DNA of 64,000 nt from Neiella holothuriorum (GCF_019457915.1 NZ_JAHZSS010000003.1:186001-250000), one strand, 5' to 3'. Shown: positions 10,431 to 20,521, counted from the stretch's first letter. The notes: a model not told the origin generated them from the letters alone. Numbers and translations are program-made.

Positions 10431-13037
10431 ATGACAGCCAAAGCCAAATTATTATCTGATTATCGCACCCCAGAATACACCATCGATCAAATCGCTCTCA
10501 CCATCGAATTGAAGCCCAATGCAACGAAAGTAACGAGCCGCATGCGTGTAGCACGGCAGGGCGAACATCAAAACTCGTTAATCCTTGATGGCGAACAGCT
10601 TAAGTTAATCGCGGTATCAATTGATGGCTGCTTGTTAACCAGTGACCAATACAGTGTGACCGATACGCATCTCGAAATTTCAGCGGTACCGGCGAACTTC
10701 GAATTAGTGACCGAGGTTGAAATTGACCCAGCTGGTAACACCTCGCTCGAAGGTTTGTATTTGTCCGACGGCGCTTTTTGTACGCAATGTGAGGCTGAAG
10801 GTTTCCGCAAGATCACCTATTACCTCGATCGACCAGATGTGTTGGCTCGCTTCACCACCACGATTATCGCTGATGCCAATGAATACCCACACATGCTCAG
10901 CAATGGTAACGAAATCGCTCGTGAAACACTGGCGGATTCACGTACGGCAGTAACCTGGCAAGACCCGTTTCCCAAGCCTTGTTATCTATTCGCTTTGGTG
11001 GCCGGTAATTTCGATGTGCTGGAAGATACATTTACGACCATGAGCGGGCGCTCAGTTGCGCTGCAACTGTTTGTTGATAAAGGCAACCTAGACCGCGCTG
11101 ATTACGCCATGGTGTCATTGAAAAACTCAATGGCGTGGGATGAAAAGGTGTATGGCCTGGAATACGATCTCGATATTTATATGATTGTGGCTGTCGACTT
11201 TTTCAACATGGGGGCCATGGAAAACAAGGGCCTGAACGTTTTTAACAGCAAATATGTTTTGGCCAACCAAACGTCAGCCACCGATCAAGATTTCAATGGT
11301 ATTGAATCGGTTATTGGCCACGAATACTTTCACAATTGGACTGGCAACCGCGTGACCTGTCGCGATTGGTTTCAATTGTCGCTTAAAGAAGGCCTGACCG
11401 TATTTCGCGATCAATGTTTTAGCGAAGATATGACGGGTTCATCGGTCAATCGAATTGATGATGTTGCCATTATTCGTAGTCATCAATTTAGCGAAGATGC
11501 CGGTCCAATGGCGCACCCCATTCGGCCTAAATCTGTGATCGAAATGAATAACTTTTACACAGTAACGGTATACAACAAAGGTGCTGAAGTTATTCGTATG
11601 ATGCATACCTTGCTGGGTGCTGCAGGTTTCCGAAAGGGCATGGATTTATACTTTGCTCGCCATGATGGTCAAGCCGTGACGTGCGACGATTTTGTTCAGG
11701 CCATGGAAGATGCGAACGACTACGATTTGGGTTGTTTTCGCGTTTGGTACCAACAGGCTGGTACACCAACAGTAACCGTCAACGATCACTTCGACCCAAA
11801 TACTGGCGAGTATGTACTCGAGCTAAGCCAGCAAACACCCGCTACAGCGGATGAAGCGAGCAAACAAGCGACCCACATTCCACTTCGAATTGGGCTCTAT
11901 TCCGAATCTGGAGAAGCCCTCTCATTGGACACAGACGCTGAGCTGACAGACGGTAACGTTTATAGCTTAGTGAATGATCAGGCTACGCTGATATTCCGTG
12001 GCTTGTCGACAAAACCAACGCCGGTATTACTCAAAGGTTACTCGGCGCCAATCAAATTAGAATTTGATTATTCAAATGCGCAACTTATTACGTTGATGCA
12101 GCATTGCGAAGACGGCTTTAGCCGCTGGGATGCAGCACAAACACTATTTGCGCGGTATATCTGGCGCCTTGCAGACGGTGAAACAGAGACTTTGCCTGAT
12201 GAGTTGATCGCTGCAGTTATTGCTGTTTCCAAAGATAAAAGTATTGAACCGGCGTTAAAGGCGAGATTGTTGCAATTACCAGCAGTTAGCAGCTTATTAA
12301 ATCAGCGCGATAAAATCGCCATCATGCCTTTACTCGATGCGATTGAAACTGCCCATTGTCAGTTAGCTGATAGCTTGGCGGGGATTTGTACCGACCTATA
12401 TGAAAGCTTACGGCAGGCAGATTATCAACTGAATGCACAAGCGGCGGCGAAGCGCGCGTTGTCAGCAACTTGCTTAGATTGGATCGCTCAAAGCAAACCA
12501 CCCGTGGCTAGTGAGCTGAGCTTACAGCTATACAACAGCAGCAATAATATGACCGAGCAGCTCAATGCATTGAAAGTTGCCAACCGTCATGACTTGCCGA
12601 TTCGCCAACAATTAATGGACGCCTTTGAGTCACGTTGGTCACATGATGGTTTGGTCATGGATAAGTGGTTAACACTACAAGGCTGCTGGAATTCGTCAGT
12701 TTGTACCGACAATTTGGCTGTGGTTGAACAGAGCCAAGTGTTTAGTTTGGAAAACCCAAATCGGGCGCGTTCACTGATCAGTGGCTTTGCCGCAATGAAC
12801 CATCGTTATTTTCATGCTGAAGATGGTCGTGGCTATCAATGGCTTGCAGATAAAATTAAAAAACTAAACAGCATCAACCCTCAAATTGCTGCGCGCTTGA
12901 TTAATCCATTAACCCAATGGCGTCGATTTGAGGCGCCCCAAGGTGAGTTGATGAAGCAATGCTTACAGGGCATTTATCAATTAGACAACTTATCTAAAGA
13001 TTTACAGGAAATCATTGGAAAGAGTCTTGATCATTAA
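10431..13037 (+). CDS. pepN: Aminopeptidase N (M1 zinc metallopeptidase)
   Basis: This enzyme removes N-terminal residues from peptides in the cytoplasm and completes protein turnover. The ATG at 10431 (868 residues) is preferred to the in-frame TTG at 10419 because GGAAA lies just before it. The exopeptidase motif GAMENKGLNVFN and the zinc motif HEYFHNWTGNRV with the distal Glu in LSLKEGLT are all intact. The region after about residue 430 has the Ig-like and alpha-helical C-terminal domains of E. coli PepN (870 residues). Its last codons overlap the next gene by 23 bases, so the two are coupled. Confidence 0.97.
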   Translation: MTAKAKLLSDYRTPEYTIDQIALTIELKPNATKVTSRMRVARQGEHQNSLILDGEQLKLIAVSIDGCLLTSDQYSVTDTHLEISAVPANFELVTEVEIDPAGNTSLEGLYLSDGAFCTQCEAEGFRKITYYLDRPDVLARFTTTIIADANEYPHMLSNGNEIARETLADSRTAVTWQDPFPKPCYLFALVAGNFDVLEDTFTTMSGRSVALQLFVDKGNLDRADYAMVSLKNSMAWDEKVYGLEYDLDIYMIVAVDFFNMGAMENKGLNVFNSKYVLANQTSATDQDFNGIESVIGHEYFHNWTGNRVTCRDWFQLSLKEGLTVFRDQCFSEDMTGSSVNRIDDVAIIRSHQFSEDAGPMAHPIRPKSVIEMNNFYTVTVYNKGAEVIRMMHTLLGAAGFRKGMDLYFARHDGQAVTCDDFVQAMEDANDYDLGCFRVWYQQAGTPTVTVNDHFDPNTGEYVLELSQQTPATADEASKQATHIPLRIGLYSESGEALSLDTDAELTDGNVYSLVNDQATLIFRGLSTKPTPVLLKGYSAPIKLEFDYSNAQLITLMQHCEDGFSRWDAAQTLFARYIWRLADGETETLPDELIAAVIAVSKDKSIEPALKARLLQLPAVSSLLNQRDKIAIMPLLDAIETAHCQLADSLAGICTDLYESLRQADYQLNAQAAAKRALSATCLDWIAQSKPPVASELSLQLYNSSNNMTEQLNALKVANRHDLPIRQQLMDAFESRWSHDGLVMDKWLTLQGCWNSSVCTDNLAVVEQSQVFSLENPNRARSLISGFAAMNHRYFHAEDGRGYQWLADKIKKLNSINPQIAARLINPLTQWRRFEAPQGELMKQCLQGIYQLDNLSKDLQEIIGKSLDH

Positions 13038-13254
13038 TTATCAAGTTCACGTTAATGTGTCTTACCATGAGCTGCAGGCCCTATATAAAGGGGCCGTGCA
13101 GCGAATTATTGTGCTTGATAGGAGCGGCAAGACGGTCTCGCTTCCGGCGAGTCACTTTATGCCGTTTATCACTCATCGAGGAATTTACGGCTGGTTTAAT
13201 TTACAAACGAGTGAATCAGGAAAATTTATTTCGTTACAACCGTGTGAAGATTAG
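13015..13254 (+). CDS. DUF2835 family protein
   Basis: This small cytoplasmic protein of 79 residues belongs to a family common in marine gammaproteobacteria and of unknown function. Typical features are the start YQVHVNVSYHELQALYKGAV and the later LPASHFMPFITHRGIYGWF segment. It overlaps the 3' end of pepN, and the same pairing is seen in Alteromonadales. The start is uncertain: TTG at 13015 after AGGAAA, or TTG at 13027 after GGAAAG. Either gives an intact domain. Confidence 0.8.
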   Translation: MERVLIINYQVHVNVSYHELQALYKGAVQRIIVLDRSGKTVSLPASHFMPFITHRGIYGWFNLQTSESGKFISLQPCED

Positions 13255-13576
13255 AGTAAATACTTAAAACGTTTAGTTTAAACTGACGATTTGAACAAGC
13301 CCTTGCTAATTCAAACTAAAGCAGATTGAAAACATACAGTTACCAATCAAACGTTAGCGTTTGATAAATTAGAGTTAAAACTTAAAGCTCGTTAATCCCC
13401 TTCAATACTGTGCGCTAAATCCCAAAAAAAATAATATAAAACAGCATGTTGCGAGATCTCGGTCACTTGCGGATTAGTGATATTGCTGTAATTATTTAGC
13501 TCATTCGCAGCACAACATTCGCGGAACAGATCCGCTATTCCAATAAATCGCTGCAAGTAACTGGGGAGAGATAATA
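13255..13576 (+). promoter_or_regulatory. Control region upstream of the DUF1302-DUF1329 operon
   Basis: This AT-rich gap of 322 bases contains a perfect inverted repeat ATCAAACG-TTAG-CGTTTGAT (13346-13365) with no T run after it. It looks more like an operator or mRNA structure than a terminator. A GGGGAGA ribosome-binding site precedes the ATG at 13577. I could not assign a convincing -35/-10 pair. A minus-strand frame at 13392-13649 is not convincing. Confidence 0.4.
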
Positions 13577-15676
13577 ATGATGACGAAAAGTCGTCGGTTC
13601 CGCTTACGCCCGTTGGCGCTAGCGGTCGCTTCTGCAAGCTTGGTTTCACTGGCCACTCCTGTTCAAGCTATTTCGTTTAACTGGGGCGAGATTGAAGGTA
13701 CGTTCGACTCCACTTGGTCTTATGGTCAAAGCTGGCGTGTTGAAGACCGCAATATGAATATCATCGGCAAATCTAACCAACCAGCATTCGACTGGAGTGG
13801 TTACAATCCCGCCCTCAACACAAAGTATTCATCGCAAGATATTTTCGCTTATCCCAAGGGTGGATACTCCACCAACGGTGATAACGGCAATTTGTCATAT
13901 GACTCCGGCGAGACCTTTTCAAAAGTATTCAAAGGCCTGCATGAATTAGAGTTGCGCTACGAGAATATGGGTATCTTCGTACGCGGCATGTATTTCTACG
14001 ATTTTGCATTAAATGACGACGATTCAGCGTGGACGAATCCGACCAGCGGCAATTTGCATGATCCTTGTGAAGACAGCAAAGCATCTGATTATTCGTGTAA
14101 AGACGTTCGTCTACTCGATTATTTTTTCTATGCTGATTTTGACTTGGCTGATGGCGATATTCCGGTGTCGTTCAAAATTGGTGACCAAGTTATCTCTTGG
14201 GGTGAAAGTACCTTTATTCCCCACGGTATTGGTGTCGTTAACCCCGTTGACGTTGCACGCTTGCAAACCCCTGGTGCTGAATTGAAAGAAGTGTTCATTC
14301 CTCAGGGAATGGCGTGGGTATCGGTGGGGCTTACTGAAAACTTGGCGTTAGAAGCGTTTTATCAGTATGAGTGGGAATCGTTGCGCTTGCCGACTCCTGG
14401 TACCTATTTCTCAACTAATGATTTCACGGGTAAAGGCGGCTACCTCAGCACGGTCCAGCTTGGTTTTACCGCAAACCCAGATCAGGATTTAGCGTTTTTA
14501 ACTGAGCGTTTAAACAACATCAGTAGCGAATATGAGCAAGTTGTCGGCGCTGATTTGCCAACGCTGTTGGCAACGCTTGATCAACTTGAGCCAGGCTCCG
14601 CAGCGTGGACAGAGCTCTATACAGCCTTAATGGGCATATATGTTGCCTCGCCGGGTACTCAAGCGTTAGTTATGCCAGAAAACGAGCCTGATGATGGTGG
14701 CCAATATGGCTTGAAAGTCAGCTACTATTCTCCAGCGCTTGGCGATACAGAATTTGGCTTGTACTACATGAATTACCACAGCCGCCGTCCGTTGATTAGT
14801 GCTTACGCTTCAGATTTCACACCATCAGGTGTGTTAAGCGATCTCAATATGATTGCTAACACTGAGATTGATAAAAATAACGTCAACGAATTACAAGCGT
14901 TCACCAAAGGTTTTCTTGATTACCCAGAAGATCTGAAATTAATTGGGTTGTCATTCAATACGCCGGTTGGTGATACCACCATTAGTGGTGAGATTGCGTA
15001 TCGTCCCGATGAGCCATTGCAGATTGATGATGTAGAAATCTTGTTCGCAACCATGCCTGAACAATTGGCCTATGCTGGCATTCGTCCAGAGTTAGCCGAT
15101 ATTTCCCAAGTCGGCCCACTCGAGCCGGGTGAATTTCTGCAAGGATATATCGAGCGCGATACCACTCAGATGCAATTTACCGCGGTTCATTTATTCGGCC
15201 CGCAACTCGGCTCTGATAACTTAACCGTACTAGGTGAAGTTGGCGGTATTTGGATTGATGATATGCCCGGCTTCAACGAGCTTCGCCTAAATGGACCAGG
15301 CACGTCACGTAGTGGTGGTATTGAAGGAAAAGAAGGGCTTGAAATCGCATTGCACAATGGCCCTGAATCGAATCCATTTCCGGATGATTTTTCATGGGGC
15401 TACCGTATGTTAGCCAAGCTCGATTATAACAACGCGTTTTGGGGCATGAATGTGTCACCGCGCATCGTATTCGCCCATGATGTACAAGGCATTACGCCTG
15501 ATCCTATTGCGGTATTTGTAGAAGATCGCAAATCGTTAGGCGTAGGCGTTAGTTTTGATTATCTGCAGCGTTGGTCAGCCGGCTTTAATTACAATGCATA
15601 TTGGGGCGGGCAGGGCACCACGAATTTGCTTGATGATCGCGACTTCGTCAGTTTTAACATCAAATATTCTATTTAA
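13577..15676 (+). CDS. DUF1302 family outer-membrane protein
   Basis: The 699 residues begin with an Arg-rich n-region and a signal peptide (LALAVASASLVSLATPVQA, about residues 13-31). A long sequence rich in aromatic residues, Gly and short amphipathic strands follows, as expected of a large outer-membrane beta-barrel. The opening ISFNWGEIEGTFDSTWSYG and the later IGDQVISWGESTFIPHGI are characteristic of the DUF1302 family. A helical insertion (about 300-350) interrupts the strands. The last residues (FVSFNIKYSI) form a closing strand. It is the first gene of an operon with DUF1329, a YCF48-type protein and an MMPL exporter, a set repeated in Pseudomonas, Marinobacter and relatives. Together they are thought to handle hydrophobic molecules at the envelope; the substrate is unknown. 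Confidence 0.88.
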   Translation: MMTKSRRFRLRPLALAVASASLVSLATPVQAISFNWGEIEGTFDSTWSYGQSWRVEDRNMNIIGKSNQPAFDWSGYNPALNTKYSSQDIFAYPKGGYSTNGDNGNLSYDSGETFSKVFKGLHELELRYENMGIFVRGMYFYDFALNDDDSAWTNPTSGNLHDPCEDSKASDYSCKDVRLLDYFFYADFDLADGDIPVSFKIGDQVISWGESTFIPHGIGVVNPVDVARLQTPGAELKEVFIPQGMAWVSVGLTENLALEAFYQYEWESLRLPTPGTYFSTNDFTGKGGYLSTVQLGFTANPDQDLAFLTERLNNISSEYEQVVGADLPTLLATLDQLEPGSAAWTELYTALMGIYVASPGTQALVMPENEPDDGGQYGLKVSYYSPALGDTEFGLYYMNYHSRRPLISAYASDFTPSGVLSDLNMIANTEIDKNNVNELQAFTKGFLDYPEDLKLIGLSFNTPVGDTTISGEIAYRPDEPLQIDDVEILFATMPEQLAYAGIRPELADISQVGPLEPGEFLQGYIERDTTQMQFTAVHLFGPQLGSDNLTVLGEVGGIWIDDMPGFNELRLNGPGTSRSGGIEGKEGLEIALHNGPESNPFPDDFSWGYRMLAKLDYNNAFWGMNVSPRIVFAHDVQGITPDPIAVFVEDRKSLGVGVSFDYLQRWSAGFNYNAYWGGQGTTNLLDDRDFVSFNIKYSI

Positions 15677-15693
15677 GCTGGGGCACTCTTACC

Positions 15694-17058
15694 ATGAACA
15701 AGAAACAACTACTTTCAACTGTGGCCTTGTCCCTAGCTTTAACGGGCGTTAGTTATGCTGCCGTTAATCAAGAGCAAGCCGCCGAATTGGGTCAAAGCTT
15801 AACGCCACTTGGTGCTGAAATGGGTGCCAATGCCGATGGCTCTATTCCAGCATGGACAGGCGGCATTACCACGCCTCCGGCGGGTTATACAGTGGGCGAT
15901 CATCACCCAGATCCTTATGCTGCCGATAAGGTGCTCTATACCGTCACCGCAGCAAACGCTAAAGACTATGATGCGTTGTTAACTGATGGTCAAAAAGCGC
16001 TGTTTGCAGCGTATCCCGATACGTTCAAAATGCAGGTTTACCCAACTCAGCGCTCAGCATCTGTGCCTCAGTACATATACGACGGTACTAAGGCCAATGC
16101 CACGCGTGCGGAATTGATTGATGGTGGTAACGGGATTGTTGGCGCTGGCGCCGGTATTCCGTTTCCTATTCCAAGCAATGGCTTGGAAGCGATTTGGAAC
16201 CATATATTTCGCTTCCGTGGTGTTGATGTAACTCGTTTTGCCGGTCAAGCCGCGCCGATGCCTTCGGGCAATTACACCTACATTCGTTTTCGTGAAGCTA
16301 TTAAGTTCATTTCATCCGGCGAAGACATTACGCCTGAAAAGCTAAGCGAAACAAACATGGTGTTCATGTTTAAGCAGGCCGTTACTCAGCCAGCTAGTTT
16401 AGCGGGCACTGCTTTGTTGGTGCACGAAACCATGGATCAAGTAAAACAGCCCCGTAACGCCTGGACATTTAATGCCAGTACAAGGCGCCCCCGAAGAGCA
16501 CCAACGGTTGCCTATGATCACCCAGGTACCGCAGCCGATGGTTTGCGTACCACTGACGATTACGACATGTATAACGGCTCACCTAACCGTTACAACTGGT
16601 CTCTTGTCGGTAAACAAGAGCTGTTGATCCCTTACAACACCTACAAGCTGCATAGCGATGAATTGACCAACGATGACATTTTGAAGCCGGGTCACATCAA
16701 TCCGGACGTCGTACGTTACGAAAAGCATCGGGTTTGGGTTGTCGAAGCGAACTTAAAAGATGGCATTAGTCATATTTATAAAAAGCGTCGCTATTACATT
16801 GATGAAGATTCATGGCAGATTGCTGTTGCTGATTTATACGATAGCCGCGAGCAGCTGTATCGCGTAGCAATGTCTCATGCGATTAATTACTACGAGGTTC
16901 CAGCCTTGTGGTCTACGCTAGAAGTGTTCCATGATCTTCAAGCCCGCCGCTACATCGCTATTGGTCTTGATAATCAGGAAAAGATGTACGATTTCAGCAA
17001 GCCGCTTAGTGAAAAAGATTTCACCTCGCGAGCCCTAGTAAAAGAAGCAAAGCGCTAA
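15694..17058 (+). CDS. DUF1329 family periplasmic protein (LolA-like fold expected)
   Basis: The 454 residues start with a clear signal peptide (KKQLLSTVALSLALTGVSYA, about 2-22). The mature protein begins with the family's opening pattern of Glu/Ala-rich helix and then GSIPAWTGGITTPPAGY. Later blocks such as NAWTFNASTRRPRRAPTV, YNMYNGSPNRYNW-like (here YDMYNGSPNRYNWSL) and RYYIDEDSWQIAVADLYD are typical of DUF1329. The family is predicted to have a LolA-like half-barrel that could carry a lipid across the periplasm between the inner-membrane MMPL protein and the outer-membrane DUF1302 protein. That role is inferred from fold and neighbours only. It begins 17 bases after the preceding stop. 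Confidence 0.88.
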   Translation: MNKKQLLSTVALSLALTGVSYAAVNQEQAAELGQSLTPLGAEMGANADGSIPAWTGGITTPPAGYTVGDHHPDPYAADKVLYTVTAANAKDYDALLTDGQKALFAAYPDTFKMQVYPTQRSASVPQYIYDGTKANATRAELIDGGNGIVGAGAGIPFPIPSNGLEAIWNHIFRFRGVDVTRFAGQAAPMPSGNYTYIRFREAIKFISSGEDITPEKLSETNMVFMFKQAVTQPASLAGTALLVHETMDQVKQPRNAWTFNASTRRPRRAPTVAYDHPGTAADGLRTTDDYDMYNGSPNRYNWSLVGKQELLIPYNTYKLHSDELTNDDILKPGHINPDVVRYEKHRVWVVEANLKDGISHIYKKRRYYIDEDSWQIAVADLYDSREQLYRVAMSHAINYYEVPALWSTLEVFHDLQARRYIAIGLDNQEKMYDFSKPLSEKDFTSRALVKEAKR

Positions 17059-17077
17059 TCTTACTTAACCGCAGAAC

Positions 17078-17100
17078 AAGCCTCCCATGTTGGGAGGCTT
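17078..17100 (+). promoter_or_regulatory. Perfect hairpin covering the ribosome-binding site of the next gene
   Basis: Ten-base arms AAGCCTCCCA and TGGGAGGCTT flank the loop TGT. No proper T run follows. The GGGAGG that could serve the ATG at 17102 is inside the 3' arm, so the hairpin could lower translation of the distal operon genes or act as an attenuator or RNA-processing site. Confidence 0.5.
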
Positions 17101-17101
17101 G

Positions 17102-18121
17102 ATGATTTTAAGAGTCTTCATGAAGCAAATTGTTGGTAGTGCTGCCGCTCTGGCGGCTTTGTTTGTATCATTTGCCGGTCTTTCCGAAACGCTCGATGCG
17201 AACGCTGCTAAGTCAGCGTTAGTTCTTGATCTTACCCAAACTCCTTCAGGTCAATTAGTTGCAGTTGGTGAGCGCGGCCATATCTTGGTGCAGCAGAAAA
17301 ATCAGTGGCAGCTAGAGGCAAGTCCGGTCGAAACCCTGTTGACGCGTGTCGTTTTTAACGCCGGCTCACTATGGGCGGTAGGTCACGATGGCGTGATCCT
17401 CAACCGACAAACCGACGGTTGGCAATTGGTTCGGCAAGACATTGAAAGCGAGCAACCTTTAATGGACTTGCTGTTTGTTGCTGACAACGAAGCGATTGCT
17501 ATTGGTGCTTACGGCGCGTTTTTACGCTCAGTTGACGGTGGAAAAAGTTGGCAACAGGAAGTACACGAAGGCTTGCTTTATCCGGAAGATCAGGAATACC
17601 TAGCTGAATTGAAACTTGAGGCTAGTGCCGACGATTACGCATATGAATTATCAACCATGCTGCCGCACTTAAATCGAATCATTGCGCTATCAAACGACAA
17701 GTTATTGATGGTTGGAGAGTTGGGTTTAGTTGCCTTGAGTGACAACCGTGGACGCGATTGGCAACGATTAGAAGTTGGTTATGAAGGATCGTTCTTCGCC
17801 GCTATTGCTATCGAGCATGAGAATGTTGAACGCCTGGTGATTGGTGGCCTAAGGGGAAACTTGTTCTATTCCGATGATACAGGTAGCCAGTGGCAACGTG
17901 CCAAAAACCAACTTAAAACCACGATCAATGGCTTTGTAGATGGCCACGTAAAAGGGCTTTATGCATTGGCAACAAATGGCGCTTACTTGTTGAGTCATGA
18001 TGGTGGCGAGAGCTTTTCTGCAAATCCATTAGAGCAAGGTGAAACTGCCGTTGCTGGTGTGGTTGCGGGCGACAATATATATATTGCAGGCGATCATGGT
18101 CTTCGCCAACTGGCACAGTAG
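17102..18121 (+). CDS. YCF48-type (photosystem II stability factor-like) repeat protein
   Basis: About 339 residues with an N-terminal signal peptide (KQIVGSAAALAALFVSFAG), so the product is probably periplasmic. The rest has beta-propeller repeats of the BNR/YCF48 kind: repeated units such as AVGERGHILVQ, AVGHDGVILNR, AIGAYGAFLRSVDGGKSW and MVGELGLVALSDNRGRDW, with Asp-box-like S-D-G-G-x-S/x-W signatures. ATG 17102 has GGGAGG in front; ATG 17120 would give a cleaner signal peptide. In this operon type the YCF48 protein stands just upstream of the MMPL exporter and may assist its assembly or substrate handling. That is inferred from conserved linkage. It has nothing to do with photosynthesis here. 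Confidence 0.82.
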   Translation: MILRVFMKQIVGSAAALAALFVSFAGLSETLDANAAKSALVLDLTQTPSGQLVAVGERGHILVQQKNQWQLEASPVETLLTRVVFNAGSLWAVGHDGVILNRQTDGWQLVRQDIESEQPLMDLLFVADNEAIAIGAYGAFLRSVDGGKSWQQEVHEGLLYPEDQEYLAELKLEASADDYAYELSTMLPHLNRIIALSNDKLLMVGELGLVALSDNRGRDWQRLEVGYEGSFFAAIAIEHENVERLVIGGLRGNLFYSDDTGSQWQRAKNQLKTTINGFVDGHVKGLYALATNGAYLLSHDGGESFSANPLEQGETAVAGVVAGDNIYIAGDHGLRQLAQ

Positions 18122-18133
18122 GGAGGTTTCGCA

Positions 18134-20473
18134 ATGATGATTACGCCTGCAATCGATGTCGTTGAACGCATTGTTTTTCGAAATCGCTTACTTGTTATTA
18201 GTCTATTTGTATTGGCTACACTGGCGCTGCTCTACAGTGCGACAAACTTACGAATGGCGGCGGCATTTACCAAGAACATTCCGCTTGCACATGACTACAT
18301 GCAAACCTATGTGAAGCATCAAAAAGACTTCGCTGGTGCCAACTCTGTCATGGTCACCGTCACGGCTCGTGATGGTGATATGTTCAACGAAGAATTTTTT
18401 ACGGTGCTTCGACAAGTCCACGATCAACTCTATTTTATTCCTGGCGTTAGTCGATCGTCGGTTCAATCGCTTTATAGCCCCGGCACACGTTTTACTGAAG
18501 TGGTTGAAGACGGATTCTCTGGTGGGCCTGTCGTGCCTGCAGATTTTCAGCCTAATGAAAATGGCTTGGCGCGGGTTAAGTCAAACATAGGTAAAGCAAA
18601 TATTGTCGGGCGTTTGGTCGCCAATAATTACAATTCGGCCATGGTGAAAGCTAGCCTTCAGGAGTTCAATCCTGATACCGGCGAAAAGCTCGATACGTTA
18701 GCCTTAGCCGGCCAGCTCGAACAAGAAATTCGCCAACAATTTGAAACAGACAATATATCCATTGAGATTATCGGTTTTTCTAAAATGATCGGTGATGTCG
18801 CTGAAGGTGCGAAATCGGTGGTGCTGTTTTTTGCCATTGCCTTAGTTATTACCGCCATCATGGTGTATTTCTTCAGCCATTCGCTATTACTGACATTGTT
18901 GCCGCTTTGCTGCTCTATCATGGCGGTGATCTGGCAGTTGGGCACATTACCATTATTAGGTTTTGGTATTGATCCAATGTCGGTGCTTGTGCCCTTTTTA
19001 GTGTTTGCGATTGGGGTGTCTCATGGCGTTCAAATGATTAATGCCATGGGGGCTTCAGTTGCCCAAGGAATTTCTAGTAAAGAAGCTGCTCAACTTAGTT
19101 TTCGACGTCTTTTATTACCAGGCGGCATTGCGCTGCTTTCAGATACCATCGGTTTTCTAACGATTTTGAGCATCGATATCGGCATCATTCGAGAGTTGGC
19201 GATTACCGCTAGTGTGGGTGTAGCTGTCATCATTTTAACCAACCTGCTGCTATTACCGGTATTACTTAGTTATGTGAAATTTTCACCGAAGACCATCAAA
19301 AAGCTATCTACCCCTTCACCAATAGCCCTCAAACTTTGGGATAAAATTGCCGTTTGCAGCAATTTAAAAAGCGGCGTACCCGTTGTCATCATTGGTTTGT
19401 CTGTGGTGTTGTTCGCCATTGGCTACTGGCAAGCAGGGCAGATGCGCATTGGCTCCTTTAAGCCCGGTGCTCCAGCACTTCATGCGGATTCGCGCTACAA
19501 CCTAGACACTGCATTTATCACTGCAAATTACGCTATTACCACTGATGTGATGACGATTATCGTTGAAACTGACGATCAAGCCTGTGCGAATTACCAAGTG
19601 ATGTCAGCCATCGATAATTTTCAATGGCAAGTGCAGCAAGTCGAGGGCGTGCAGTCAGCGATTTCGTTAGCGTCAGTTGCCAAGCTCTATAACGCAGCAT
19701 TTAATGAAGGCAACCCAAAATGGCGGTTGTTGCCACGTAACGAAGCCGGTCTGGTTCAAGCCATTTCACAAATTTCGACCAGCTCAGGGTTACTAAATGC
19801 AGGCTGTAGCGTCATGCCGGTGTATTTGTTTTTGAGCGATCATACGGCTGAAACCATCGAGCGTGTCGTGGCGTCAGTTAAAGAGGCACAACAGCAATAC
19901 GGCGCCGATAACATTGCGTTCAAATTGGCATCTGGCCCAGTCGGAGTTATGGCTGCAACGAATGAAGCGGTTGCAAGTGCCCAGTTGCCGATGATGCTCT
20001 ATGTCTACGGAGCCGTTATTATTCTATGTTTGCTGAGCTTCCGTTCGGTGAGAGCAACAGCTGCTGTTGTGGTACCGCTGTTTTTGGTATCAACACTCGC
20101 ACAGGGACTAATGACTCAACTTGGTATTGGCTTAACGGTCTCAACGCTTCCCGTTATTGCGTTAGGGGTTGGTATCGGCGTTGATTATGGCATTTATATT
20201 TTGTCCACCATGAGTGAAAAAATACGTCAAGGTGTAGCGATTCAAACTGCCTATCGTCATGCACTTGCTGAGCGTGGTAGTGCGGTCTTGTTTACGGGTA
20301 TTACGTTGGCCGTTGGTGTTTCTACCTGGTTTGTTTCGCCATTGAAGTATCAAGTGGACATGGGGATTTTGCTGACCTTTATGTTCCTTGTAAACATGCT
20401 GGCAGCGGTCGTTGTTTTGCCGGCCTTGGCCGCCATTTTTTGGCGCAATAATGAGCAAACGAACCGCTTATAG
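18134..20473 (+). CDS. RND superfamily exporter (MMPL family)
   Basis: An inner-membrane protein of 779 residues with the two-fold RND layout. One transmembrane helix (about 17-36) precedes a periplasmic domain, then a bundle of five or six helices (about 220-375; IALVITAIMVYFFSHSLLLT, GVAVIILTNLLLLPVLLSYV). This pattern repeats with a second periplasmic domain (about 420-620) and a second bundle (about 625-770; VSTLPVIALGVGIGVDYGIY). GVGIGVDYGIYIL is the typical motif of MMPL/HAE3-type transporters with the proton-relay Asp. A strong GGGAGG site precedes the ATG. It is the last gene of the DUF1302 operon, so it probably moves a lipid-like substrate using proton-motive force. Confidence 0.9.
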   Translation: MMITPAIDVVERIVFRNRLLVISLFVLATLALLYSATNLRMAAAFTKNIPLAHDYMQTYVKHQKDFAGANSVMVTVTARDGDMFNEEFFTVLRQVHDQLYFIPGVSRSSVQSLYSPGTRFTEVVEDGFSGGPVVPADFQPNENGLARVKSNIGKANIVGRLVANNYNSAMVKASLQEFNPDTGEKLDTLALAGQLEQEIRQQFETDNISIEIIGFSKMIGDVAEGAKSVVLFFAIALVITAIMVYFFSHSLLLTLLPLCCSIMAVIWQLGTLPLLGFGIDPMSVLVPFLVFAIGVSHGVQMINAMGASVAQGISSKEAAQLSFRRLLLPGGIALLSDTIGFLTILSIDIGIIRELAITASVGVAVIILTNLLLLPVLLSYVKFSPKTIKKLSTPSPIALKLWDKIAVCSNLKSGVPVVIIGLSVVLFAIGYWQAGQMRIGSFKPGAPALHADSRYNLDTAFITANYAITTDVMTIIVETDDQACANYQVMSAIDNFQWQVQQVEGVQSAISLASVAKLYNAAFNEGNPKWRLLPRNEAGLVQAISQISTSSGLLNAGCSVMPVYLFLSDHTAETIERVVASVKEAQQQYGADNIAFKLASGPVGVMAATNEAVASAQLPMMLYVYGAVIILCLLSFRSVRATAAVVVPLFLVSTLAQGLMTQLGIGLTVSTLPVIALGVGIGVDYGIYILSTMSEKIRQGVAIQTAYRHALAERGSAVLFTGITLAVGVSTWFVSPLKYQVDMGILLTFMFLVNMLAAVVVLPALAAIFWRNNEQTNRL

Positions 20474-20492
20474 CCGCATTATTAAAATTATT

Positions 20493-20521
20493 TGCTGGCA
20501 GCGTCACATAAGCTGTCAGCA
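20493..20521 (+). terminator. Possible terminator after the MMPL gene
   Basis: Arms TGCTGGCAG and CTGTCAGCA pair over nine bases with one G-U pair. The downstream bases are not T-rich, so it may be only an mRNA-stabilising hairpin. Confidence 0.35.
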
